From NCBI GenBank assembly GCA_019321725.1, contig CM033120.1, positions 2,826,275-2,890,274 on the forward strand: a DNA stretch of 64,000 nucleotides, given 5' to 3'. Positions 24,942 to 37,770 of the stretch are shown here, piece after piece (position 1 is the first letter of the stretch; every line of letters begins with the position of its first letter). A program made the position numbers and the translations under genes. Source of the stretch: Paulownia fortunei. Taxonomy: Eukaryota > Streptophyta > Magnoliopsida > Lamiales > Paulowniaceae. Under the pieces are notes generated by a model. The model was not told the DNA's origin, made no database searches, and saw only the letters and a list, made by a program, of their open reading frames with translations.

Positions 24942-27900
24942 ATGGCAAAGAATCCACTTGCAACAATCATTGAACAAAACAAATTAACTGGACCTAATTT
25001 TGTCGATTGGCTAAGAAACCTGAAGATAGTTCTTCAGTCAGAGAAGAGGGCATATGTCCTCGACACTGCGCCTCCTTTGGTACCGCCGGAGGATATTACT
25101 TCAGAGGATTATGCAGGTTATTTACGTCATGTTGATGACAATCTGCAGGCTCGATGATACATGCTGGCATCGATGTCAAATGAGCTGCAGAGGCAGAATG
25201 AGGATCAAGATACTGCATATGGGATCCTCATTCACCTACAAGAGTTGTATAGTGAAAGAACTCGGCAGACGAGATATCAGATCTCAAAAGAGCTTTTCAA
25301 ATGTCGTATGACTGAGGGCTCTTCAGTCCATGATCATGGATTGAAGATGATAGCCCTTATTGAAAGGCTGGCGTCCCTTGGAGTCGTTATGGAGAACGAA
25401 CTCTATACGGACCTTCTGCTGCAGTCTCTGCCTCCATCATTTAACACCTTTGTTGTCAACTTTAACATGCACAACATGGAGACTAGTCTCGCTGAGCTTG
25501 TGAACATGTTAAAGACGGCTGAGTCCACCATGAAAAAGGACAAGCCGGTTCTGCTTGTTGGATCTTCTTCCGGATCAAATGCTAAAAAGCCCAAGAAAGG
25601 AAAGAAGAAGGGAAAGGGTTCCTCTAAACCCAACAAGCTGAAAGCTAAGGGCGGTGTCAAAAAGGTTTCTTCTCAAGCCAATGACAAGTGCCATTACTGC
25701 GGCAAACCAGGGCACTGGAAGAGGAATTGCAAGGAGTATCTTGCAAGCCTGAAGAGTTCAGGTATATATTTTGTTGAAGTTAACTTGTCGGTTAACAATA
25801 CTTCTTGGGTATTAGATACCGGTTGTGGCTCACATATTTGCAATGATTTGCAGATGATGGCAAGAAGTAGGAAGCTGGATGGAGGAGAAACGGTTCTTAG
25901 GATGGGAAATGGAGCAAGAGTTGCTGCATTAGCTATAGGGACCGTTAATCTGGCTTTAGAGAATGGTTATGTAATAGTTTTAAATAATTGTCTTTTTGTT
26001 CCAAATATTATTAAGAACATTATCTCTATTCTAGTTTTGGATAGAGAAGGTTTTAGATTTACCATTGAGAATGGAAATTGTTCCATTTTCAAACGTTCTG
26101 ATTTTATATATTCTGGTTCTTTGACGAATTGTTTATATACTATTACTCCCCATAACCCCATTTTCACAATTCAACAACATAAAAGAAAATTAGATAATCA
26201 TAGTTCAATGAGCCTGTGGCACGCAAGATTAGGACATATTTCTGAGAAGAGAATTAACAAATTGGCACAATTGCTTGATCTAACGAGAGAGCAAGAACTA
26301 CCAACTTGTGAATCCTGTCTCAAAGGAAAGATGACCAAATCTCCATTTGTTGGACAAGTGGAGCGAGCCAAGCATCTATTGGATTTGATCCATACAGATG
26401 TATGTGGGCCACTAAATGTTAGTGCCCGTGGAAACTATAACTACTTCTTAACCTTTACCGATGACTTCTCTAGGTATGGTTATGTGTACCTTTTAAGGTA
26501 CAAGTCTGAAGTATTTGAAAAGTTCAAAGAATTCAGAACTGAAGTAGAGAAACAAACTGGATTAAGTATAAAAACTCTTCGATCTAATCGAGGAGGTGAA
26601 TACTTAAGCACAGAATTTTTAGATTATCTAAAAGAGAATGGGATTCTCTCACAGTGGACTCCTCCTGCTACTCCCCAACTCAACGGAGTTGCGGAACGCA
26701 GGAATCGAACCTTGTTGGACATGGTTAGATCTATGATGAGCTTCACTTCATTACCTCTTTCATTCTGGGGCTATGCCTTAGAAACGGCGGCATACCTATT
26801 AAACAGGGTGCCATCTAAAGCCGTCCCTAAAATACCATATGAGATGTGGTATGGAAAGACACCTTCCTATAAATACCTTAGGGTATGGGGGTGTGCTGCT
26901 TATGTGAAGCAGCTAGTGGGAGATAAGTTGGATATGAGATCCAGCTTATGCAAGTTTGTGGGGTATCCAAAGGAGTCTATTGGATACTATTTCTATGATG
27001 CCACGGAACAAAGGGTGTTTGTTTCGAGGAATGCTACCTTCCTTGAAGAAGAATTTCTTTCAGATGGAAGTGACAATGTCGTAGAACTTGAAGAGGTTCA
27101 AGAACCACAGAACACCCCAACTGACGCAGTAAATGGTATACCAGCTGATGCTGGACCCTCTAAGGCACAATCTCTTCGAAGATCCGAAAGGGTCTCAATG
27201 GTACCTAAGAGGTACAACTTGTTGTTAGAGAACAAAGAAGAGGGACTCCCCTTGGATAATGATCCAAGAAGCTATGGAGAGGCGATGTCTGACATCGACT
27301 CGAAGAAGGGGCAAGAAGCTATGCAGTCCGAAATGGACTCTATGTACTCCAACAAGGTATGGACTTTGGTGGACCCACCACAGGGAATTGTTCCCATTGG
27401 CTGCAAATGGGTCTACAAGTGGAAGCTTGGAGTAGATGGAGAGGTAGCAACCTATAAGGCACGATTGGTAGCAAAAGGTTATACTCAGAAGTAAGGAATT
27501 GATTATGAGGAAACTTTTTCACCAATAGCGATGCTTAAATCCATACGGATACTGTTAGCCATATCTACATATTATGACTATGAGATATGGCAAATGGATG
27601 TGAAGACCGCTTTCCTTAATGGAAACATTAAGGAAGAGATCTACATGAAGCAGCCAGAAGGCTTCATATCCAGCGGGAGCGAGCAAAAGGTTTGCAAGCT
27701 CCAGAGATCCATTTATGGACTCAAACAAGCTTCGAGGAGTTGGAACATCCGGTTTGATGAAACGATCAAAATGTTTGACTTTCATAAGAACCCGGATGAA
27801 CCATGTGTCTATAAGAAGGTTAGTGGGAGTGCAGTTACATTTGTTGTGCTCTACGTTGATGACATCCTACTCATTGGGAATGATGTAGGGATGTTACAGT

Positions 27901-28838
27901 CAACGAGGACTTGGTTATCTAATCAGTTTTCCATGAAAGACTTGGGAGATGCATCTTTTATCCTAGGGATAAAGATCTATAGAGATAGATCCGGAAGGAT
28001 GATCGGACTATCCCAGTCCATGTACATAGACAAAGTGCTAAAAAGGTTTAGCATGGAGGAATCCAAGAGAGGATTTCTGCCTATGAGTCATGGGGTTTCA
28101 CTCTCTAAAGTTATGTCTCCTAAGACACCTGAAGAGAGAGAAAAGATGGCTCGCATACCTTATGCTTCTGCAATAGGGAGCATAATGTATGCAATGTTAT
28201 GTACAAGGCCTGATATAGCACATGCTCTGAGTGTCACAAGCAGATATCAGTCCAATCCAGGAGAAGAACACTGGAAAGCCGTTAAAATGATCCTCAAGTA
28301 CTTGAGAAGGACTAAGGATATCTTTCTGATATACGGCAATAGAGAACTAAAACTGGAGGGATATACAGACTCTAGTTTTCAGTCCGATATAGATGACTCA
28401 AAGTCCATGTCCGGATACATATTCACCTTGAATGGTGGTGCGGTCAGTTGGAAGAGTTCCAAGCAAGAGACGACTGCAGACTCTACCACCGAAGCTGAAT
28501 ATATTGCTGCATCAGATGCAGCAAAAGAAGCTGTTTGGATTAGAAATTTCATCCAAGGGTTGGATGTAATTCCATCCATTGTTGATCCAGTTATGATTTA
28601 CTGTGATAATAATGGAGCTATTGCGCAAGCAAAAGAGCCAAGATCTCATCAAAGATCCAAGCACATAATGAGACGATATCACTTGATCAGAGAGATCATT
28701 GGTAGAGGCAACGTCATTGTGGATCGAGTTGCCTCAGCAGAAAATGTAGCAGACCCACTTACTAAGCCCTTAGCACAGAAGATATTCGACGGACATCTTG
28801 AGAAGATGGGCCTTAGATACATGGGCAATTGGAGCTAG
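24942..28838 (+). pseudogene. Copia gag-pol polyprotein with two in-frame stop codons
   Basis: One frame of 1,298 codon positions encodes the whole polyprotein without a frameshift, but is cut by TGA at 25155-25157 (position 72) and TAA at 27492-27494 (position 851). Domains in order: gag start MAKNPLATIIEQNK; zinc knuckle CHYCGKPGHWKRNC near position 250; protease VLDTGCGSH near 290; integrase zinc region LWHARLGHIS; integrase core TDVCGP, then SNRGGEY; reverse transcriptase with YVDD near 971; RNase H from EGYTDSS; and a standard C-terminus before the polypurine tract. In the integrase core, the position that is normally the second catalytic Asp holds Asn (codon 26586-26588). With two stops and this substitution the copy should not supply its own proteins. 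Confidence 0.93.
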
Positions 28839-28852
28839 GGCAAGTGGGAGAT
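28839..28852 (+). other. Polypurine tract of the Copia element
   Basis: GGCAAGTGGGAGAT lies immediately after the polyprotein stop codon and directly before the 3' LTR, the usual position for second-strand priming. Confidence 0.85.
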
Positions 28853-31092
28853 TGTTAGAGTAGGATGCCCAACGCCCCAATTAGATTGGGTGTATTATAC
28901 TCTTTTGCTTTTGTAAAGACAATCTTATTGGGAATCATATTAATAAAATGGCATTTTCTTTATCTTATGTCTTGTATTTTTTATTTCTGCACATTAGATA
29001 AAGTCCTTAGACCAAATTTAGCTACGGGGCATGGTCGCGCATATGATGGCGATCATGGAACATGCCTCTAAGGCTTTGGTTTTAAATAAGTTCCGAGTCG
29101 AGAGTTTTTTGAGATGGGATATCAAATAGCTCAGTAAGACTCGTACATATAATGCATGCTCGTGAGACGAGGATGTCACATTCCATTGGCATTAGCGTAG
29201 AGACGTAAGTGCATATATGTGGGTGCTTGTTAGGGAACAAGTACACCGAATATGACCCGTAAGAAATTCTTAGTTGGAGGCTTTGCCCGTCGAAATAAGA
29301 ATTTCTGTGTTGCGATAGTACACGACTAGTCCTTAGACTTGAGGCACGATGGTAGCCTTGTGTGCATCCTACAGCACTTTGATATATCTTCTGATTGCTT
29401 GACAATCACAAATGGGGTATGTTGGGTGTTGCAATGGTGTGCATGGAGGTTTGTCAGTGGCCAACATAGAATTCGACACTTGTTTTGTTTTTTTTTTAAA
29501 CAAGGGAATCTCCTGTGTTTTCATAGTTCGTGATTCAAAGACCTTGGCCAAGGCAGAATGAATTATGATTCATCAAGAATCATTGGAACTTGAAATGGGA
29601 TCACAGCAATTGAATCATTTAGGGTTTCGACTTATAATCCATGCCTTAGATTCAATCAGGAGATTAGCTGTCGAAAGGACCGTACGTGTATGGTACTCGC
29701 AACTGAAATAGGTTTACTCGCTATTTCACCTAAGACTAGTTTGCCATGATTACTTGCTAGGTGTTTTCATGGATAGTGAGGTTCTTGAAATTAAGGAGTT
29801 GATTCCAAGCGGATTAATTAATTGGATTAATTAATTGGAATAATTGTTATTCATAAGTTGTAAATGTTGCAAACCCACTACTAGCTTAGTAGTGAACCTA
29901 AGAGGGTCACACATCTTTATGAAAAGTAATATTTTTAATTTTAGATTTTATTCAATGGTTGGAAATTAATTAATTAATACTGATCAATTAATTAATTAAG
30001 GGTCTATTTAATTTAATAGTTAAATTAAATTATTCAATTAAGTAATTGGATTATTTAATTGGACCTAATTTGATTAGGAAGCCCAATTGGAGTAAATTAA
30101 ATTAATCAATTGGATTGATTAAATTGGGATTGAATCAATTGAATTGATTTGGGGATTTTTGAGTCCAAGCCCAAAATAAATGTGGATCACTTAAGAAGCC
30201 CACTAAAGTATGAAGAGAATAAATTAAATAAATATGATTTATTTAATTAACATATTTATAGATAAATAAATAAAGTGGTCAATTTTATAGGATAAAATAG
30301 GCCACTAAGATTTAATTTATGTATAAATATAATTATAGTATATATATATGATATATATATCTATCTTGATATTATTTGAAGAGTTCAAATTAATATCAAC
30401 AATATATGTAGACAGTTTTGATGATTAATGTAGTCTCAAATTAGTCCACATACAATAGAAGAGTGAAAAAAAGAAGAGTTCTTGAAAGATTTGGAATCCT
30501 TCCAAGATAAGGTTTTGAAGTAGTTCAAAATAGAAAAACTTTCCAAGAGTTGGAAAAGGATTAAAATTTTCAACCCTATATATATGAGGGATGAAAATTA
30601 CATAATTCAATTCAAAAAATTTTGAGCAAAAAATATTTTGTTTAAAGTCTTCTATTTTTACTCTTCAAGAAAAGAAAAGAAAGAAAAAGAAAATCAGTTT
30701 CTTGTTATTTTCTTCATATTATTGTTTCAAGAACTTAAAGAATCAATCTTTATTGTTCTTGAAAATATACTCCGGTTCTAGATTAGTAAACAATTAAAAG
30801 GATACTAGCGAATCCTTTTGATTGGTGTTGCTTTTCGTATAGTGGACCTGATAGAGGGGAGACACTTGGATCCCTGCGAGTTCTGATAGTCCAGGATAAG
30901 CAATTGATTGCTTCATTCCCTACAACAACCGGAGTGCACGAAAGGTATAATCCGATTTTATATTTATTTATATATTCACTTGAATAAGCGCGATCGTTAA
31001 AATCGCTTTCGAATCAAAGGGGTTAAATTTATGTTTGATAAAAATTTTAATTTTCCACTGCGTATTCTCCTACGATTATAGCGAACCCAACA
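28853..31092 (+). repeat. 3' LTR of the Copia element, full length (2,240 bp)
   Basis: It begins TGTTAGAGTAGG and ends CCCAACA, followed by the AAAAG duplication. The middle (29810-30130) is dominated by AATTAATT motifs. A promoter-like CCCTATATATATGAGGG lies near 30575-30590, placing U3 before it and R-U5 after. Short frames inside the LTR are not genes. Confidence 0.9.
30576..30585 (+). promoter_or_regulatory. TATA box of the Copia 3' LTR
   Basis: CTATATATATGAGGG sits about 510 bases before the LTR end, a typical spacing for an LTR transcription start. It is present only in the 3' LTR because the 5' LTR copy is truncated upstream of it. Confidence 0.6.
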
Positions 31093-31097
31093 AAAAG
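31093..31097. repeat. Target-site duplication (right copy, AAAAG)
   Basis: Identical to 23984-23988 on the other side of the Copia element. Confidence 0.85.
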
Positions 31098-31849
31098 GAG
31101 AGATACCCTTTTGTGAGACAAATTAACCACTCAGTGTCTTCAATATTCAGGGCAAAAAGCACCCACCAGAACATCTGGTCTGGTGTAGTTTTCCATACAT
31201 CTATAATTAATTAATTATAGTTATTCATATGATAGAGTATACATGAGGTTTATTTTATACGGATAGATATAATTATTTGAGATTTTAAGTCTTGGGATAT
31301 TTTAAGAATTACTCGTTGCTAATAATATATGTATTAATGGTTTGATTACTATAAAGTAACTATTCATGATTAAATTGACAATTTTATTTATGACTTTAAG
31401 ATGATGAGGTTTTGAGTTTTCAAATTTAATCAAAAGTATAAACTTTTCTCTGCTCTCGAATTATCGATTAGTTTAGTTGATTGTTGGTTGTTAGTAATGT
31501 TTGATTGACATTTTTAATATTATAATATATGTTTTATTTATAAAAAACTATTTAAAAGCCAAAAAAAAGTGCGTAAAAAGCTAAAAGAATATGTAATATT
31601 AACCGAAACTCAAAATCGAACAAATAAACAATTTCTATTAAAAGATTTATAAATGAAAATTGCTTGATCTAGCTAGAAGCTCTTTGCTACACATAGGAAG
31701 CCTAGTGTACATTCAAAGAAAGAAACTAGAAATCCATGCAAGAAACTAAAGAAAAAAACAACAAAATATTAAATGACGACTTATATACGCGACAGAGAAA
31801 TGAAATAAATTTAACATTAGATAGTATAAAATTTGATTAATTTATGGTA
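31098..31849. other. AT-rich spacer, 3' side of the EPF-like gene
   Basis: No coding frame is seen. The final ~200 bases (31650-31849) probably include the 3'UTR of the minus-strand EPF-like gene. Confidence 0.5.
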
Positions 31850-32672
31850 TCATGGAACAGGATAGGATTTATTGTTGCACATGCATTTATAAGCCATAGG
31901 GCAGGTCTCAGCCTCTTCAAGGGATGAGCAAACAAAGCTAACCATGACCAATCGGCATGGGGTACAAGAACCACAGGCGTGGGTACAATCTGGTAAGCGT
32001 GACCCGGCAACCTGCAGTGTATCAGCTCTTTTATGCATCGATGGCTTCATATCGACCCGGTAGAATTCGGGTTTCACCATAGAATCCTTTTTAGTGTACT
32101 GTGGTTGGTGGTGATGGCCATGATCTGTTAAAAGAAAAATACCAAAAATTAGTTAATAATCAGGAGTTTTGTTATGATTAATCTTGAAATCTAATATAGA
32201 CAATTGTACGAAAATGATTAAACTAACTGATTATTTAAAGAAAATAGTGTAATATATTATCGTATAATTGATTACAAGGGCATAATCATGCATGCCAAAA
32301 AAGTTTAGGGCATAATTGCTAATTTGCGTATAATTGTTTCCATATGTACGTATCCATACCTATATTATCACGAACTTCTCAATTACAATAAGACGTAATT
32401 ATAATATTTGCATCATAATTTTATCACAAAAAAGAAATAAAAAAAAAATATATATTTAAATGTAGCTTGCATGTATGTCTTGCATATGATATGCAACAAT
32501 ATTCACGTCATAATTTTTTTAAAAATAAAATAAAATTATATGAACGAAAAAAAAAATATAAAATTGTACGTGGATGTAGCTTGCCAATGTTCCTTGCATG
32601 CATGACCACGGGAAGCAAAATCAAAACAACAAGCACAAATCTTGATTTGCAAGCAAGGCTCTTCATCATCAT
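31850..32672 (-). CDS. EPFL: EPF-like (EPIDERMAL PATTERNING FACTOR-like) secreted peptide, EPFL4/5/6 type, 125 aa
   Basis: EPF-like peptides are secreted, cysteine-rich ligands of ERECTA-family receptor kinases; the EPFL4/5/6 group acts in stem and inflorescence growth. Two exons, 32570-32672 and 31850-32124, join in phase through GT-AG sites. Three consecutive Met codons open the frame; the outermost is used here. The N-terminus (MMMKSLACKSRFVLVVLILL) is a clear signal peptide. A His-rich stretch (HHGHHHQPQ) follows the exon junction. The mature domain begins around VAGSRLPDC and contains eight cysteines in CTHACGSCTPCRLVMVSFVC and ETCPMAYKCMCNNKSYPVP. This C-terminus is diagnostic for the EPFL4/5/6 branch. 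A TATA-like box lies about 115 bases upstream of the start codon. I cannot say which of the three paralogues it is. Confidence 0.94.
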
Positions 32673-32786
32673 ATACTTCGTTCGTTCTTCGTTTCTTTCT
32701 TTGTTGCCCCTTGTTTTGACTTACTCGATCGATCTTTGTGAAAACCTTGTGGGGGAAGATGGAGAAAATTAGACACATATTGACAT

Positions 32787-32796
32787 GTATATAAAG
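32787..32796 (-). promoter_or_regulatory. TATA box of the EPF-like gene
   Basis: On the minus strand the sequence reads CCCTTTATATACATG, 115-125 bases upstream of the first ATG, leaving room for a short 5'UTR. Confidence 0.55.
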
Positions 32797-32799
32797 GGA

Positions 32800-33554
32800 A
32801 GGGGAGGAAAAAATAGTATTGAAGCAAGTCACAGGCAAGAGTACGAGATGTGAAAGGGTCACATGAAAAGAAGTAGATATATCACAGGGGTTGAACCCTT
32901 TTGAGCCAATGGTGCATTTGGAAATCACACTTTTGGAAAGAATGGTTATAATGAAGAATTTACTGAGCAGGCATAGTGCTGCTTTTACGTGTGATCAGTG
33001 TAATTGAATTGAGAGGCCAATTCTGAGTGTGAGCATTAAATGCGACTTATGATGGTGGATTCTGAATTTTTATTTATTTATTTATTTTTTCTATAAAAAG
33101 ACAAAAGTTTGAAGGGTAGTAAATATTGTATACTGAATCTAATGTGACAGCCATTAATGTTTTCATGTAGGGCTCACAATGTCGAGGGATGTATTTATTT
33201 TTGAAACTTTTAGGAATTAGTCACCCCGGCCTTCTGTTGAAAGGGAGTTGACATATACATTCCAAAATTTAATATTCATACTTTATTTTAATTTTATTTT
33301 CGAACATTTGACAAGATTGTTCGTTATTTAAGAAGAGAATAGTTTTGTTTTTTTGTGAATAAATATACCCTTTAATTATCTTCAGTGATGGACTAAATAA
33401 CCATTATTTTTTGGGAAATCATTCTTGTACATTTACACAATTTACAACATTCCCCGTTAATTCATTCTTTTCCAATGAATTATCATAATAAAAATAAAAC
33501 AAGGATAATGTGGCCATATGGATTCATATTTTATATTATTATCAGTATTTTTAT
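32800..33554. other. Promoter-side spacer of the EPF-like gene
   Basis: No coding frame is convincing. The minus-strand frame overlapping 32536-32928 is partly exon 1 of the EPF-like gene read through its intron and 5'UTR. Confidence 0.5.
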
Positions 33555-33985
33555 AGACGGACAGTGATCAAATTAATTTTACTATCGAATTGAACCAGTT
33601 CAACCTTGGATGGAACCGACCTATTAAAAATGGTCATATTTTTTTATTGTATTATATAAAATGTCAATATCATAAATTAATTGTTATACGCAAGGTAAAA
33701 AAGATAAGAAAAAAAATCAATTAAAAATCACATTTAACAAATATCAAAATTAATCACATACATATAACAAAATACGAAGTTTAAAATTTTTAAAAAATAA
33801 AAAATAAAAATTTGACCATTTTTTTTTTTTATCGGTTCAATCTGTTTTTTAGCCGTATCGATCGGTTCAATTGATTTTTGACCATTTTGATCGGATTTTT
33901 GATTATTTTCACCCAAGTGAATTAGATTAACTACTGATTATCAGTTGAATTAGTTGAACGACCGATTCGATCCAATTTTTAATAT
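33555..33985. mobile_element. MITE, family A copy 2
   Basis: The reverse complement of its right end (TTAAAAATTGGATCGAATCG...) matches the left end of the element at 23341. Its left end (GTGATCAAA...GAACCAGTTCAA) matches the reverse complement of that element's right end. It is therefore the same family in opposite orientation. It is non-coding. Confidence 0.6.
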
Positions 33986-34854
33986 ATTGATTTTAAATAT
34001 TACTTAATCAATTATCTTGTATGAGAATCAAAACACCATAATATTGATTCATACTTATAAAATTAATTCACTTTAAATGTAATATTGCCGAATAATGTTT
34101 AAAGCAAATACTGTTCTTATAATTAATATGTCACTTTAACAAAATTTTCAAATTAGATTTATCAAACAAGAGAAAGAGATACAAGGGCATGCTCTAAAAT
34201 GTCAAGTTAAAACCAATTTACAAAAGTAAATCACCTTTGGCTTGTACTATCTAATTGAGTAAATTGAAAAGTAAAAATACAAGATAAAAATCACTATGAT
34301 TGTGTCTAAAAAAATAAGATTCAAATTAATAGTGATATGTTTTAATGAAAATGAACTAAAATTGAACTCCTTAATAAGCTGTTAATTTTTAAGTGCATAA
34401 TTTGTATTGTGTCATGCATCTACTTCATACATATATCCTACAAATAATTGAACACAACAAATAGTACTGTCCAAAAAAATATTTAAAGAAAGAATAACAA
34501 AATAAAAATTGGTACATTTGATGTCCTAACTAAAATTGGTAGAACAATCAAAGGGAAATAAAGAATATTTTAAACAATTGCTTAAAGTATTATGGAAATA
34601 AAAGAAGAGATATGGGCAATTAAAGAAAGATCTTTGCATTTGATTTATGGCATTGCACCCTAAGTTGAAAAATATATATTTTAACTCAGATATTTCCATC
34701 ATAGTTGTGAACATGAGAAATTAAGGGTATATTAGTTACAGAAAAATACAACTATATTCTCCAGTTAATTAATGGACAATTTTGTTAATTGCTTAAAAAT
34801 AAAATTAAAGTACAGTTCAAATATCAACTCTTCTTTCTTTTATCTCTCTTATTT

Positions 34855-35212
34855 AGAGATGGTAATAGGATGAGATTGAGAAGGGTTTGGGATAGATTTG
34901 GCCAAACCCAAAACCCACCTTGCTAATAATTTTTAGAATTCAGATCCTCCCCAAATTTGATGGGTTAGACCCGTTAAACCAATTGGATCTATTTTATTAT
35001 TTTAAAAATACTAAAAATTGTAATACACTAAAAATTTCTAAAAACATATTACATAAATATATATAATTTTAAAAAAAAATAAATGGGCGGGTTCGAGGTG
35101 GAACAAATTTGAAAATAAAAATTCAAAATTCACCTGAATCCGTTTGTAGTAATAAAAAACTCGCGCCCAAGTGGAATGGATTCAGGTTTGAACCCACCTC
35201 ATTGTCATTTCT
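34855..35212. mobile_element. MITE, family B copy 1
   Basis: The ends are inverted: AGATGGTAATAGGATGAG, and AGAAATGACAATGAGGT from the right. Subterminal GGGTTTGG/CCAAACCC and GGGCGGGTTC motifs stand out from the AT-rich core. A related element lies at 39423-39698. Confidence 0.5.
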
Positions 35213-36118
35213 ACTTATACGATTCACATATTAATTAGTCAAATACAAATACACAATTATATTCCTCGTACAAGTTATTTAGGGCTCATTGGTATTATAT
35301 ATACTATATCTAGTCTATATACACTTGGTATAAATCCATTATTCAAGTGTTTTACTTTTTGTAAAATAAGATATTTGATATTCATTTATACACAAAGTAT
35401 ACTGGTGTAGCATGAATATTACCTCCTCATTCAATTATGTTATGCCAAATCATAACTCCAAAATGATTTTTTGGTATTTTTAAGAATAATTTTTCAAAAT
35501 GAGCAATTACTGAGGGTCTTTATGTAGAAAATGTGTCGATTTTCCAAAAATATTCATTGCGATCCGAAAAATATTATATGCTATATATGATTACACCAAT
35601 ATCTTCTAATCAAATTCACATCCATTGTCTTAAAAAATTTATAAATTTCCAATTTTTAATTTTGTTTTTAAAAAAATTGGCTTTTTACTTCTCCATCTTT
35701 GCCTTTTTCATTCCTCACAATAAAATGCTCTTAGAAATGGAGGTGGGTGCCCTTAAAAACAGACATAAAAGCCCACACAGAGCATTAAAAAAAAATAATG
35801 TTTTGGAAAATATCTAAAAATATGAACTAACCAAATGGGCCTTTAATTTTTCAACCACATCTCCATAAATGTTTCGTATTTATAACTCCAATTCCATCAA
35901 TTTTTTTATTTTTTATTTTTATGAAGTCCATAACAATTTTTGGTTTCTTCGAAGTCCAAAATAGAATGCTTCCATAGTTCTTTGTATAACCAAAATCCAA
36001 AGGAACAGAAATTAATATTAGCTATCGAATTTTTAAGGTAAAATACCAAAATATCTCAAATTAATTAATAGTTGAATTTTCTGTTGATTAAATATACAAA
36101 TGACTACGAGATTCTTGT

Positions 36119-36157
<39 letters not shown>

Positions 36158-37770
36158 TCTTTAAAATTCAAAATAAACGATCAAATACAATTTTTTTTAA
36201 GCAAATTACTACCAGATTTTCCTTCCAATTACTACGATCAAATGCTACTTGTTAACAATTTAGCGGTGCAACGGGCCTTTGACGGATGCAATTGTATTTG
36301 TATTGATAACCTGCTGGTGCTAACGGGCTGGCCCATTAGCTCACCATATTTACATTTTCATGTGATTGGTTAATTTTGAAGGCGAGTGACTATAGTTGAT
36401 ATGTAATTCTACAAATTATGTAGAATTACACTTGATATGTTAACTATAGTTGATGGAGTTAGTTGGCGTCAGAACTTTGAGGGAATTCTTGTTTTGTGCT
36501 TTTATTTTTCTTCATATTTTTCTATGGTGATCGATGAATACATTCATATATCAACTAATATAAATTCCAAATAACAATTACCAATAAGAACTACTATAAA
36601 ACTAGACCAATATTCATACTAGCTAAAATATTTACTAGCCAATAATCATGGTTAATATAATATCAATTTTACCACTTGAGCTAGGTATTACTGACGTGTT
36701 TTTCTGATAATATTTTTTTTGGAATTGATAAATACGTCGTATAACAACTAATATCAAATTAATTATAATTGATTAATAATTTATAAGTACAATTATTAAA
36801 AACTAATTACTATAAAAGTAGACTAATACTCACTAATCTAGTGGAATTTAAACATAACCTCAAAGTTAGGGTAAAAATAATGTTGTTGCTCAAAAATTAC
36901 AGCCAACAATCATGGCTAGAGGTATTTTCTACTTAATTTCTTACAGTAGTCTCAATTTTACCACTTGAGTTAGGTTTTATTGACGTGCTTTTTCTGATTT
37001 TGTTTTATAATTCTAAAAGTTAACAAGAAATTCATTTCTTAAACAAAAATGGTCGTCTTTAGCATCTGGGCCAAAATTACGATCAGCCAAGCCCACTAAA
37101 AAACTGGGGACAGTTACTAAGTTTTTGGGTCTAAAAGTATTTAAAATACTAATATTCCAATTTCAGTCCAATAAGAATTCAAATTACATTTTTTGGTACA
37201 TTTGGGTTAGTATGGGATGGGACGGTTATTTTTATTTCAAATTTTAATTTTATTTTACCATTACTCAAATGGTAAATCAAACTATAATTATTTGAAACTC
37301 AATATAATTATTTCCGATATTTTAATATTTAAGATTAGATTCTATATATTTTACACAGTCATGATTGAAGTATTTAAAATATTGGCTCAAAAAATATCTT
37401 TACAAAATAATAACTTCAATTTGTAATGGCAGCAAATAACAAATAAAAGTAACAAATTTGTTGCTTTCAAAAGTAAAAGAAAGTACTAAAATATCAAGAA
37501 AATTCATGGCACCAAACAACTCTTAATTGCATAACATACTTAGCATATCAAATTAAATTGTAATTAATTTTGGGGGCAATTAAAAAAAAAAAAAACTAGC
37601 CACACAACAGGCATTGTATGGAGATGGTTCACTAATATGCTAATTAAGGGATCGCTTCAATAGAAAGAATAACAGATCAGGCCTTAAAAATAGAGGCCAG
37701 TAAACTGTAGATATGACAAATTAATCTTGTGTATGGATGTAACACAAAATACACATATATATTTATATAT
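35213..37770. other. AT-rich spacer with (TA)16
   Basis: No gene is seen. 36121-36152 is a pure TA repeat of 16 units. Two similar patches near 36600-36720 and 36830-36990 share 'TTACCACTTGAG' and 'TGACGTG', suggesting a diverged duplication. Confidence 0.5.

Larger units (their letters stand above)
23989..31092 (+). mobile_element. Young Copia LTR retrotransposon, defective
   Basis: The element runs from TGTTAGAGTAGG to ...GCGAACCCAACA, flanked by 5-bp AAAAG duplications. The order gag, protease, integrase, reverse transcriptase, RNase H is that of Copia. The first 633 bases of the two LTRs differ at only about seven positions by my count, so the insertion is recent. The 5' LTR stops matching at 24621, whereas the 3' LTR continues to 31092. 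No primer-binding site is seen after the 5' LTR. The polyprotein carries two nonsense codons. Confidence 0.93.

Noticed and set aside
32467..32772. 101-codon plus-strand frame over the EPF-like exon 1
   Set aside because: Antisense to the signal-peptide exon. The minus-strand gene has phase-correct splicing and family conservation.
36121..36152. (TA)16 considered as a cruciform or regulatory site
   Set aside because: A simple microsatellite far from any gene start, with no other supporting signal.
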